DNA from: an uncultured Clostridia bacterium
GTDB lineage: Bacteria > Bacillota > Clostridia > Oscillospirales > Oscillospiraceae
Assembly: GCA_947058885.1 (NCBI GenBank)
Contig: CAMSIF010000011.1
Span: forward strand, 1 to 37,947
Length of the DNA stretch: 37,947 bases
Reading direction: 5' to 3'
The notes under the pieces were generated by a model. It was not told the DNA's origin. It was given only the letters and a program-made list of their open reading frames with translations, and made no database searches. The position numbers and the translations under genes are program-made. How positions within the stretch are numbered: the first letter of the stretch is position 1; every line of letters begins with the position of its first letter. Shown piece by piece: positions 17,847 to 24,959 of this stretch.

Positions 17847-18470
17847 TTATGACTGCGCCTCTATCCGGCGGCACAGCTCCAAAATCCCCTCGTGTTTGAA
17901 TTTATAGCCCACCTTATTAGCAATAAGGCGCGCACTGATAGGGACAATTGTTTCGCGGGGCTCCAGGCCGTTTTCCAGCAGGGTTTTTCCTGTCTCAACG
18001 ATATCCACGATAACATCGCTGAGGCCTAAAATGGGGGCGATTTCAATGGAGCCGTTGAGCCGGATAATGTCAATCTCCCGGCTTTGGCCGCTGTAGTGCC
18101 GTGCGGCGATGCGGGGAAACTTGGTGGCTACCCGCAGTATGCGGCCAGGACGGTCCCGGAAATCCTTTCGCGCCGCCACGCACATCCGGCATTTCCCCAG
18201 CCCCAAATCCGCCAATTCGTACACATCGGGGGCGTACTCGAGAAGGATATCCTTTCCAGCTATGCCCACGTCCGCCGCGCCCCGCTCCACATAGATGGAC
18301 ACATCGGAAGGCTTGACCCAAAAGTAGCGCACACCTGCTTCCGGATTTTCAAAAATCAATTTCCTGTTTTCCTCCTCAATAGAGGGGCAGGGATACCCGG
18401 CGGCCTTGAACCGGGCGTAAACCGCTTCTCCCAAACGGCCTTTGGGAAGGGCAATATTAATCATATCCAT
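17847..18470 (-). CDS. hisG: ATP phosphoribosyltransferase catalytic subunit, short form
   Basis: First committed enzyme of the pathway: ATP plus PRPP gives phosphoribosyl-ATP. It is the short form of about 207 aa, without the C-terminal histidine-binding ACT-like domain, and so should need HisZ for activity and feedback control; hisZ overlaps it upstream. Motifs are INIALPKGRLG at the start, SDVSIYVERGAADVGIAGKD, and the PRPP loop DVIVDIVETGKTL. The frame is open much further upstream, but the family N-terminus and AAGGAGG (18479-18485) point to one of three close ATGs (18473, 18470, 18464). I take 18470 for its spacing; 18473 is equally possible. Confidence 0.95.
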   Translation of the reverse strand: MDMINIALPKGRLGEAVYARFKAAGYPCPSIEEENRKLIFENPEAGVRYFWVKPSDVSIYVERGAADVGIAGKDILLEYAPDVYELADLGLGKCRMCVAARKDFRDRPGRILRVATKFPRIAARHYSGQSREIDIIRLNGSIEIAPILGLSDVIVDIVETGKTLLENGLEPRETIVPISARLIANKVGYKFKHEGILELCRRIEAQS

Positions 18471-19563
18471 CATCCGCGCCTCCTTCCCTGAAACGAATGA
18501 GTTCTCTGTACCGCAGATCTGCCGGGACATTTCGCGCGGTTCGGACAGCTTTTCCCTGGCCAGCCAGTTTTTGGGCCAGCCGGGACACGCTGGCGGGGGC
18601 GTCGCCGGGGCCATAGAGCAGAAGAATGTCCACATCGTAATCCAGGCCTGTGTCCAGGCGCTCCAGCTGGTCCAGGTACACCGCGAAACCGATAGCCCCG
18701 CCCTGTTTTCCCATACGGCGGAGAAGGTTGTCGTAGCGGCCTCCCGCCAGAACGCCGCGGGCCAGTCCCGGCAGATAGCCCCGAAAAATCACGCCGCTAT
18801 AGTAGCGCATATCGTTAGCAATGGAGAAGTCCAGCCGCAGGCCTTGGACGAAGCCGGAGTTCTCCAGCAGGGCGCAGAGGTCTTGCAGCTCCTCCAGGGC
18901 GTCGCGGCACGGAGCGGTGTCCGCCAATTCCGCCAGCTGCGGCAGGACCTCCCGGGGAGGACCGTAGAGCTGGGACAGCCGGCAGAGCATTTCCGCCTGA
19001 TGGAAGGCGGTACCGGCGCGGGCGCACAGTTCCCGGATAGCGGCGGGATTTTTCCGCCCGATCTCCTCCAGGAGCTGAGAGCGGAAAGGCTCGCGGACGC
19101 CTTCCAGCATTCCGGAGACCACGCCGGTATGTCCTATATCCAGAAGATAGTCTCCGCCCAGCAGGGCCAGGCTCTCCGCCGCCAGCGACAGCGTTTCTCC
19201 CATATCCAGAAGGTCTATGCTGCCGATGCATTCCAGACCGGCCTGCATAATCTCCCGGTAACCGGCGGCGGCAGGGGAGGTGCGGTAGACGTTCTCCTGG
19301 TAGTAGACCTTTTGCGTTGTTCCGGCGCAGGGCGCACTGCGGACGATGGACAGCGTGACGTCCGGTTTGAGGGCCATAAGGCGGCCATCGGTGTCTGTGA
19401 AGGTCAGAATATTTTCGCTGACCAGAAAGCTCTTGTTGCTGGCGTAGAGGTCATAGGACTCAAACCTGCTCATACGGTAGGGAAGGTAACCCCGGCGGCG
19501 GTACAGCTCCCGCAGACGGAAGCCCGCACGCTCGTCAGGACGCAGGACAGGGACGTCACACAT
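18457..19563 (-). CDS. hisZ: ATP phosphoribosyltransferase regulatory subunit
   Basis: HisZ is a paralogue of histidyl-tRNA synthetase that has lost aminoacylation and serves as the histidine-sensing partner of short HisG. Class II synthetase-like segments are visible: LPYRMSRFESYDLY, LMALKPDVTLSIVR (motif 2 region), VYYQENVYR, QAGLECIGS and YYSGVIFRGY, plus LAGGRYDNLLRRMG as in HisRS-like folds. The 368-aa length lacks the HisRS anticodon-binding domain. The ATG at 19563 is chosen over upstream in-frame starts because it lies 9 nt after GGAGG and gives the family N-terminus; it overlaps the yerC stop by 8 nt. Its own end overlaps the start of hisG. Confidence 0.93.
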   Translation of the reverse strand: MCDVPVLRPDERAGFRLRELYRRRGYLPYRMSRFESYDLYASNKSFLVSENILTFTDTDGRLMALKPDVTLSIVRSAPCAGTTQKVYYQENVYRTSPAAAGYREIMQAGLECIGSIDLLDMGETLSLAAESLALLGGDYLLDIGHTGVVSGMLEGVREPFRSQLLEEIGRKNPAAIRELCARAGTAFHQAEMLCRLSQLYGPPREVLPQLAELADTAPCRDALEELQDLCALLENSGFVQGLRLDFSIANDMRYYSGVIFRGYLPGLARGVLAGGRYDNLLRRMGKQGGAIGFAVYLDQLERLDTGLDYDVDILLLYGPGDAPASVSRLAQKLAGQGKAVRTARNVPADLRYRELIRFREGGADDGYD

Positions 19564-19861
19564 AGCTTGCCGCCTCCTCCGCCTCCAGGCGGTCCAGGAT
19601 AACGCGGTAGCCTCCCGCGCCGTAGGTGTAGCAGCGGTTGACGCGGCTGATGGTGGCGCTGCTGGCGCCGGTGGCCTGGGCGATGCGGCTGTAGACAAGC
19701 CCCTGGCGCAGATGCTTCGCCACTTGCAGCCGCTGGGCGCAGTCCTGAATTTCTTTTCCGGTCATCAGGTCCTCTAAAAAAGCCCGGCACTCCGCCTCGG
19801 TTTCCAGTGCCAAAATAGCCTGGACCAGCAGGTCGGAGCCCCTGGCGCGAAACACGTCCAT
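19556..19861 (-). CDS. YerC/YecD family TrpR-like regulator (probable histidine regulator HisR)
   Basis: A 101-aa protein of the TrpR superfamily (TIGR02531, YerC/YecD). The DNA-binding helix-turn-helix is seen in LRQGLVYSRIAQATGASSATISRVNRC, given here as two parts: LRQGLVYSRIAQATG then ASSATISRVNRC, with the conserved CYTYGAGGY tail after it. Proteins of this family have been proposed by comparative genomics to regulate histidine genes in Firmicutes under the name HisR. Here it is the first gene of the his operon and overlaps hisZ by 8 nt, which strongly supports that role as an autoregulated repressor responding to histidine. The ATG has GAGAGGAG 8 nt upstream. The ligand and operator are not shown by sequence alone. 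Confidence 0.9.
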   Translation of the reverse strand: MDVFRARGSDLLVQAILALETEAECRAFLEDLMTGKEIQDCAQRLQVAKHLRQGLVYSRIAQATGASSATISRVNRCYTYGAGGYRVILDRLEAEEAASYV

Positions 19862-19898
19862 AGGGTACGCTCCTCTCCGTCAATTATTTTAACGCTTT

Positions 19899-19921
19899 AG
19901 CATAGTATCATGATAGCATAG
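19899..19921. promoter_or_regulatory. candidate operator in the his promoter spacer
   Basis: The palindrome TATCATGATA (19906-19915) lies between the -35 and -10 boxes and overlaps the -10. It is bracketed by two direct copies of AGCATAG (19899-19905 and 19915-19921). The position would let a bound repressor block RNA polymerase. Assignment to the YerC/HisR-type protein is inference. Confidence 0.5.
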
Positions 19922-19930
19922 AAAAGTCAA
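19902..19930 (-). promoter_or_regulatory. sigma-A promoter of the his operon
   Basis: Minus-strand TTGACT (19925-19930), 17-bp spacer, TACTAT (19902-19907), about 40 bp upstream of the yerC ATG at 19861. No T-box or histidine-codon leader is visible between promoter and gene. Confidence 0.75.
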
Positions 19931-19978
19931 TCGTTCAAAAACACCAATACAGCGTGATTATTTCGCGAACAAGAAAGA

Positions 19979-20064
19979 TTTTTCCGGCATTTTTCACAAA
20001 AACCAGGAAAGATGTCCGTTAATAATAGAAAAAATTTATCTTTTTCCGTCAGATTTCACAAAAA
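19979..20064 (+). repeat. two direct repeats upstream of the araC-type gene
   Basis: Two 24-bp copies (19979-20002 and 20041-20064) match at 21 of 24 positions, both ending in TTTCACAAAAA. They start 62 bp apart, close to six helical turns, and the second ends 3 bp before the -35 box at 20068. Direct repeats are typical sites for AraC-family proteins. The intergenic region 19862-20177 otherwise holds the two divergent promoters and GC-rich hairpins in the araC leader (for example CTGCCC/GGGCAG at 20133-20151). Confidence 0.55.
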
Positions 20065-20067
20065 ATG

Positions 20068-20097
20068 TGGACAACTAGGGAAATTTTCGTGTATAAT
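20068..20097 (+). promoter_or_regulatory. promoter of the araC-type regulator gene
   Basis: TGGACA (20068-20073), 18-bp spacer, TATAAT (20092-20097). The leader before the ATG at 20178 is about 75 nt. Confidence 0.6.
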
Positions 20098-20177
20098 AAA
20101 AATCTACGGGGGACAGCCCTTACGGTCTCCCGCTGCCCGCAGCCCGGGCAGGCAATCTGAGAGGAGGGGAGCTGTCA

Positions 20178-21053
20178 ATGAACAAACAACAAAGCAGTAT
20201 CTACAAGCATTCAATGAAGCTGGAGCGCCGGACGGCATCACTCTATGTCCAGAATACGGGCTGTCAACAGTGCCCCCCAGGGTATGGATGGGGCCCTGGC
20301 GTGCGCGGACATTTTTTGCTGCACCACATTTTGGGCGGCAGGGGTGTGTACGAGTGCCGGGACAGACGGTATGAGCTGGGAGCGGGGGATACCTTTTTGT
20401 GCTATCCCGGCACGGCTATCCACTACTACGCCGGTATGGAGGAACCGTGGGAATACATATGGGTGGGCTTCAGCGGCCTGGACGCGGCGGGGTATGTGGA
20501 GCAGACGGATTTTTCTCTGGAGGAGCCGGTCTACCGGGGACGGGACAGCGGGGAAATCCGGCAGCGCATGGAGGCGGTGTACCAAAGCTACGGTACCTCC
20601 GTCTGGCAGGGGCTGGAGATGAGCGCACGGCTCTACGACCTGCTTGCCTTTCTGGTCCGCACGGCCCAGCGGCGGGAGGAGTCCGGAGTGAAAACCCCGG
20701 ACTGCGCGCAGCTGGCGGCGGAGTACATTATCAGCCATTACGAGGAACCCATTACGGTGGAGGGGCTGGCGGCCTACGCGTCTGTCAGCCACAGCAGCCT
20801 TTACCGCCGGTTTGTCAAGCGGTTCCAGATTTCTCCCAAGCGGTTTTTGCTGGAATACCGCATTGAGCGGGCCTGCGCCCTGCTGGCGGACACCAGCTGC
20901 TCCATTCAGGAAATCTCCAATTCCGTAGGGTTTGAGGACCCGTTTTACTTCTCCCGGGCGTTCAAGGAGGTTAAGGGGATGTCGCCCCGGCAGTACGCCG
21001 CAAAGGCCAGAAACTGCGTCCAGGAGGAAAAGGTCCAGGGAGATTTTGACTAA
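20178..21053 (+). CDS. AraC family transcriptional regulator, probably of the gal genes
   Basis: A 291-aa regulator with an N-terminal cupin-type sugar-binding domain (about residues 20-120: GGRGVYECRDRRYELGAGDTF is the core, here quoted as GGRGVYECRDRRY then ELGAGDTF). At the C-terminus are the two helix-turn-helix motifs of AraC proteins (about 190-285): ITVEGLAAYASVSHSSLYRR and SIQEISNSVGFEDPFYFSR, ending in GMSPRQY. GAGGAGGGGAG precedes the ATG. galK begins 106 bp downstream behind its own promoter region, so the protein is a likely activator or ligand-responsive regulator of galactose genes. The ligand is inferred from context; another sugar cannot be excluded. Confidence 0.9.
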   Translation: MNKQQSSIYKHSMKLERRTASLYVQNTGCQQCPPGYGWGPGVRGHFLLHHILGGRGVYECRDRRYELGAGDTFLCYPGTAIHYYAGMEEPWEYIWVGFSGLDAAGYVEQTDFSLEEPVYRGRDSGEIRQRMEAVYQSYGTSVWQGLEMSARLYDLLAFLVRTAQRREESGVKTPDCAQLAAEYIISHYEEPITVEGLAAYASVSHSSLYRRFVKRFQISPKRFLLEYRIERACALLADTSCSIQEISNSVGFEDPFYFSRAFKEVKGMSPRQYAAKARNCVQEEKVQGDFD

Positions 21054-21062
21054 AAATTGGGG

Positions 21063-21111
21063 GAACATGGACAAAAAATCCATGTTCATATTGCCGTGGA
21101 CGGCCTATAAT
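21063..21111 (+). promoter_or_regulatory. galK promoter region with inverted repeat
   Basis: TATAAT at 21106-21111 lacks a good -35 at the right distance (TGTTCA, 21083-21088, 17 bp upstream). A perfect 9-bp inverted repeat, GAACATGGA (21063-21071) and TCCATGTTC (21079-21087), overlaps that -35. A weak -35 overlapped by an operator suits activator control. As RNA it could also form a hairpin ending the araC transcript, but no T-run follows. Confidence 0.5.
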
Positions 21112-21159
21112 AAAACCCAAATAACTCATTAAATATGCGGTTTTGTTAGGAGGCGCGTT

Positions 21160-22434
21160 ATGGCGTACACATTTTGTCCGGAAACTGATTTTGTCCAGCT
21201 TGAAAAATCCATTTCCAGCCTGTACGGCGAACAGGAGCTCCAGAGGGAGTCCAGCCGCTACCGGCGGCTTTTGCAGGGTCTGAAGGAAAACTTCGGGCCC
21301 TGTGAACGCGTGGCGGTGTTTTCCGCGCCCGGGCGCACGGAGATTGGCGGGAATCACACCGACCACCAGCATGGCAGGGTGCTGGCGGGCAGCGTGAATT
21401 TGGATGTCATCGCCGCCGTAGCCCCCAACGGAGAGAACGTTATCCGTGTCAAGGGCGACGGTTTCCCACTGGACGTGGTGGAGCTGGAGGACCTGGAGGT
21501 CCATCCGGAGGAGTACAACAGTTCCCGGGCGATTGTCCGGGGCGTGGCGGCTTGGTTCAAGAGCCAGGGAGCCCGGCTGGAGGGCTTCGACGCGTATACC
21601 ACCTCCAGCGTGTTCAAGGGCAGCGGCCTTTCCTCCAGCGCCGCCTTTGAGGTGCTGATGGGGAATATTTTCAACAGCCTCTTCCTGGACGGCGCATGCG
21701 ATCCTGTGCGCATCGCGCAGATGGGCAAGTATGTGGAGAACGTCTATTTCGGCAAGCCCAGCGGTCTCCTGGACCAGATGGCTTCCTCGGTAGGCGGCAT
21801 GGTAACTGTTGACTTCGCGGACAACGACCAGCCGGTAGTGGAGAAACTGGAGTTTGACTTTGCTTCCGCAGGCCACGCCCTCTGCATTGTGGACAGCGGC
21901 GCGGACCACGCGGACTTGACCAACGAATACGCCGCCGTGACCACCGAGCTGAAAAAAATATGCGCCCATTTTGGGAAGAGCGTTTTGCGGGAGGTACCGG
22001 AGGAGGACTTCGCCGCCGCCCTTCCGGAGCTGCGCCGGGAGGCCGGGGACCGGGCCGTGCTGCGGGCTATGCACATCTACGCGGATAACCGCCGGGTGGC
22101 AGGTCAGGTGGAAGCCCTGCGCCGGGGGGACTTTGACAGCTTCCTCAAGTATGTCAGCGACTCTGGACTCTCCAGTTGGCGGTACCTGCAAAACGTGGTC
22201 CCCGCCGGGTATACGGACCGTCAGGAGGTGGCCTTCGCCCTGGCCTTGGCGGAACGGCTGCTGAACACCCGGGGGGCCTGCCGGGTACACGGCGGAGGCT
22301 TTGCTGGAACTATTCAGGCTTTTGTACCGCTGGATATGTTGGACGGCTTCCGGGCGGAGGTGGAGCGGGTCCTGGGCGAAGGGTCCTGCCATGTGCTGAC
22401 AGTCCGTCCCTTGGGCGGCGTACGGCTGGCGTAA
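21160..22434 (+). CDS. galK: galactokinase
   Basis: Phosphorylates galactose with ATP to galactose-1-phosphate, first step of the Leloir pathway. GHMP kinase motifs: the galactokinase signature GRTEIGGNHTDHQHG near residues 54-68, the ATP loop FKGSGLSSSAAFEV, GKPSGLLDQMASSVGG with the catalytic aspartate region, and the C-terminal GGGFAGTIQAFV. The 424-aa product is about 30 residues longer than common bacterial GalK, mostly at the N-terminus (first ~45 residues before the APGR motif). AGGAGGCGCG lies before the ATG. galT follows after 12 bp, so the two form an operon. galE is not in the window. Confidence 0.95.
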   Translation: MAYTFCPETDFVQLEKSISSLYGEQELQRESSRYRRLLQGLKENFGPCERVAVFSAPGRTEIGGNHTDHQHGRVLAGSVNLDVIAAVAPNGENVIRVKGDGFPLDVVELEDLEVHPEEYNSSRAIVRGVAAWFKSQGARLEGFDAYTTSSVFKGSGLSSSAAFEVLMGNIFNSLFLDGACDPVRIAQMGKYVENVYFGKPSGLLDQMASSVGGMVTVDFADNDQPVVEKLEFDFASAGHALCIVDSGADHADLTNEYAAVTTELKKICAHFGKSVLREVPEEDFAAALPELRREAGDRAVLRAMHIYADNRRVAGQVEALRRGDFDSFLKYVSDSGLSSWRYLQNVVPAGYTDRQEVAFALALAERLLNTRGACRVHGGGFAGTIQAFVPLDMLDGFRAEVERVLGEGSCHVLTVRPLGGVRLA

Positions 22435-22446
22435 GGAGGAGCGGGG

Positions 22447-23952
22447 ATGAAAGGGACGATTTCTGAATATATCTGCGCTCTGGCGGATTACGGTGTCCAA
22501 AACGGACTGATTGAGGAGAGGGACCGGACCTGGGCGGTCAACCAAATCCTGGACGCCTTAAGGCTGGACGAATATACCGAGCCGCAGGAGGCTTTGGAAT
22601 GGAACGATATGGGGCTGGACAGCCTCCTCACTCCCATCCTGGATGACGCGGCGGCCCGGGGAATTATTTCGGACGATATCACCAGCAGAGATTTGCTGGA
22701 CACGAAACTTATGGGTATTTTGACGCCCCGGCCCAGTCAGGTGAACACGTGGTTCCAAAACCGCTATGCGAAAAGTCCGGAGGAGGCTACGGACTGGTAT
22801 TACCGCTTCAGCCAGGCTACGGACTATATCCGCCGCTACCGCATCTGCAAGGACGTGAAGTGGGTGACACCCACCGCCTATGGCGACCTGGATATCACCA
22901 TCAACCTGTCCAAGCCGGAGAAGGACCCCAAGGCCATTGCCGCCGCCAAAAGCGCCCCCCAGAGCGGCTATCCCAAGTGCCAGCTCTGCCGGGAGAACGA
23001 GGGGTACGCCGGACGTGCGAGCCATCCCGCCCGGGGGAATCACCGGTTGATTGAGGTAGTTATTAACAAGGAGCAGTGGTTCCTGCAATACTCTCCTTAT
23101 GTTTACTACAACGAGCACTGCATCGTGTTCAACGGGCGTCATGTTCCCATGAAGATTGACCACTCCACATTCCGGAAGCTGCTGGATTTTGTAGCCCAGT
23201 TCCCGCACTATTTTGTGGGCTCCAACGCGGATTTGCCGATTGTGGGCGGCTCCATCCTCAGTCATGACCACTTCCAAGGCGGACGGTATTCCTTCGCCAT
23301 GGAAAAAGCTCCCATAGAAGGACAGGTTTCTTTCCCTGGATTTGGAGACGTGGAGGCCGGCGTGGTCCGCTGGCCCATGAGCGTTCTGCGGCTGCGGTGC
23401 GCGGACCGGGAGAGGCTGGTGGAGCTGGCGGACCGGATTCTTAGTGCCTGGCGGGGGTATACGGACGAGGCTGCCTTCATCTTTGCGGAGACGGACGGAG
23501 AGCCCCACAACACAATTACCCCCATTGCCCGGATGCGGGCGGGGAAATTTGAATTGGATCTGGTACTGCGGAACAATATTACCACAGAGGAATACCCTCT
23601 GGGGGTCTACCATCCGCACCAGGAACTGCACCATATTAAAAAAGAGAATATCGGCCTGATTGAGGTAATGGGGCTGGCGGTGCTTCCGGCCCGCCTGAAG
23701 GGCGAGATGGCCCGCCTGGGAGAGCTGTTGGTTTCCGGCGGCGATCCTGCCCAGAACCCGGAGCTGGAAAAACACGCGGCATGGGCTGCGGAGCTGCGGC
23801 AGCGTCACCAGTTTACGGCGGAAAATGTGGACGAAATCCTGCGGCAGGAAATCGGGGCTGTGTTCGCCAAGGTCTTGGAACACGCGGGCGTGTTCAAACG
23901 CGGCGAGCGGGGAAGAGCGGCCTTCCTGCGGTTTGTGGAGAGCGTAAAATAA
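22447..23952 (+). CDS. galT: UDP-glucose--hexose-1-phosphate uridylyltransferase, class II
   Basis: Swaps UMP between UDP-glucose and galactose-1-phosphate, giving glucose-1-phosphate and UDP-galactose. The 501-aa length and overall sequence are those of the class II (Firmicutes-type) GalT, not the ~350-aa class I enzyme. Recognisable segments are the N-terminal helical domain, TPRPSQVNTWF, YPKCQLCRENEGYAGR with a cysteine pair, VYYNEHCIVFN, the active-site SHDHFQGGRY and LGVYHPHQELHHIKKENIGL. AAGGAGGAG precedes the ATG. It is the last gene of the gal pair; whiA starts 81 bp later. Confidence 0.95.
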   Translation: MKGTISEYICALADYGVQNGLIEERDRTWAVNQILDALRLDEYTEPQEALEWNDMGLDSLLTPILDDAAARGIISDDITSRDLLDTKLMGILTPRPSQVNTWFQNRYAKSPEEATDWYYRFSQATDYIRRYRICKDVKWVTPTAYGDLDITINLSKPEKDPKAIAAAKSAPQSGYPKCQLCRENEGYAGRASHPARGNHRLIEVVINKEQWFLQYSPYVYYNEHCIVFNGRHVPMKIDHSTFRKLLDFVAQFPHYFVGSNADLPIVGGSILSHDHFQGGRYSFAMEKAPIEGQVSFPGFGDVEAGVVRWPMSVLRLRCADRERLVELADRILSAWRGYTDEAAFIFAETDGEPHNTITPIARMRAGKFELDLVLRNNITTEEYPLGVYHPHQELHHIKKENIGLIEVMGLAVLPARLKGEMARLGELLVSGGDPAQNPELEKHAAWAAELRQRHQFTAENVDEILRQEIGAVFAKVLEHAGVFKRGERGRAAFLRFVESVK

Positions 23953-24033
23953 GAGGGGCTTGCAATGGGCGCCCGGCTGTGGTAAATTTATGTGCGGATC
24001 TTGTTTGATATTCAGAAGGGGAGGGCGGAGGCC

Positions 24034-24927
24034 ATGTCCTTTTCCAGCGACGTCAAAACAGAGCTCTGCCGGACGCCCATTGACCGGAACTGCTGCGCCA
24101 GGGCCGAGGCTTACGGTGCGCTGCTGTGGTGCAATACCTTCACAGCCCAGGAGGTACGCGTTATCACGGAAAGCAGCAGCTTCGCCGGGCGGCTGCCGGA
24201 ACTGCTGGACCGGGCTTTTGGGTTTGCGTTTGACCGCCTGCCCGCCTCGGGCGAGCAGAAATATGTCTTCCAGGTGCTGGACGCGGACAAAGCGGGGCGG
24301 ATGATAGACGCCTTTGGCTTCGACTCCCGGCAGAGTCCGGTGCTGCACATCAACTTCGGCCTGCTGGAGGAGGAATGCTGCCGGGCGGCGTTCCTGCGGG
24401 GAGCGTTTTTGGCGGGAGGGAGCATTACCGAACCCGCCAAGCGGTACCATCTGGAGCTTTCCACCAGCCACGCCCAGGCCAGCCGGGAGCTGCTGGCCCT
24501 GCTGGCGGACATGAACTACCAGCCCAAGCAGACGGTGCGCAGCGGCAACCAGGTGATCTACTTTAAAAGCAGCAGCCAAATTGAGGATTTACTGACCCTG
24601 ATGGGCGCGCCGGTGAAGGCCATGGAGCTGATGAACACCCGGGCGGAAAAGGAGCTTCGCAACGGCGTAAATCGCCGGGTCAACTGCGAATCCGCCAACC
24701 TGGACAAGGCAGTGGACGCCGCTCAGGAGCAGCTGCGGGCCATCCGGCGGCTGTACGAGCTGGACCGGGTGGAGAAGCTTCCGCCCCAGCTGAAGGAGAC
24801 GATTATCCTGCGGGAGACCTATCCGGAGCTGACCCTCAGCCAGCTGGCGGAGGAATTTGAGCCGCCGGTGACCAAAAGCTGTCTGAACCACCGGCTGCGG
24901 AAGCTGGTGGAGCTGAGCAGGCAGTAA
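24034..24927 (+). CDS. whiA: DNA-binding protein WhiA
   Basis: WhiA has an N-terminal degenerate LAGLIDADG homing-endonuclease-like fold (FLRGAFLAGGSITEP near residue 120-134) and a C-terminal helix-turn-helix (about 215-295: LTLSQLAEEFEPPVTKSCLN, then HRLRKLVELS). It controls sporulation in actinobacteria and affects cell division and chromosome segregation in Bacillus. The frame opens at 23992, but ATG 24034 fits the family start (MSFSSDVKTELC) and has GGAGG-rich sequence upstream. Product 297 aa. The usual neighbours yvcJ and yvcK are not here; instead it sits between galT and dnaE, 32 bp before dnaE. Confidence 0.95.
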   Translation: MSFSSDVKTELCRTPIDRNCCARAEAYGALLWCNTFTAQEVRVITESSSFAGRLPELLDRAFGFAFDRLPASGEQKYVFQVLDADKAGRMIDAFGFDSRQSPVLHINFGLLEEECCRAAFLRGAFLAGGSITEPAKRYHLELSTSHAQASRELLALLADMNYQPKQTVRSGNQVIYFKSSSQIEDLLTLMGAPVKAMELMNTRAEKELRNGVNRRVNCESANLDKAVDAAQEQLRAIRRLYELDRVEKLPPQLKETIILRETYPELTLSQLAEEFEPPVTKSCLNHRLRKLVELSRQ

Positions 24928-24959
24928 ACGCCGCTTGTCGTGAAAAAGGGAGGGAGCCT

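Noticed and set aside
19862-20177. T-box riboswitch or histidine leader peptide before the his operon
   Set aside because: No T-box consensus, no specifier stem and no run of histidine codons lies between the promoter and yerC; the leader is too short.
20971-24579. Two very long minus-strand open frames (524 and 673 codons) opposite galK, galT and whiA
   Set aside because: They mirror well-identified genes on the other strand, have no recognised motifs, and are expected in GC-rich DNA with few stop codons in the complementary frames.
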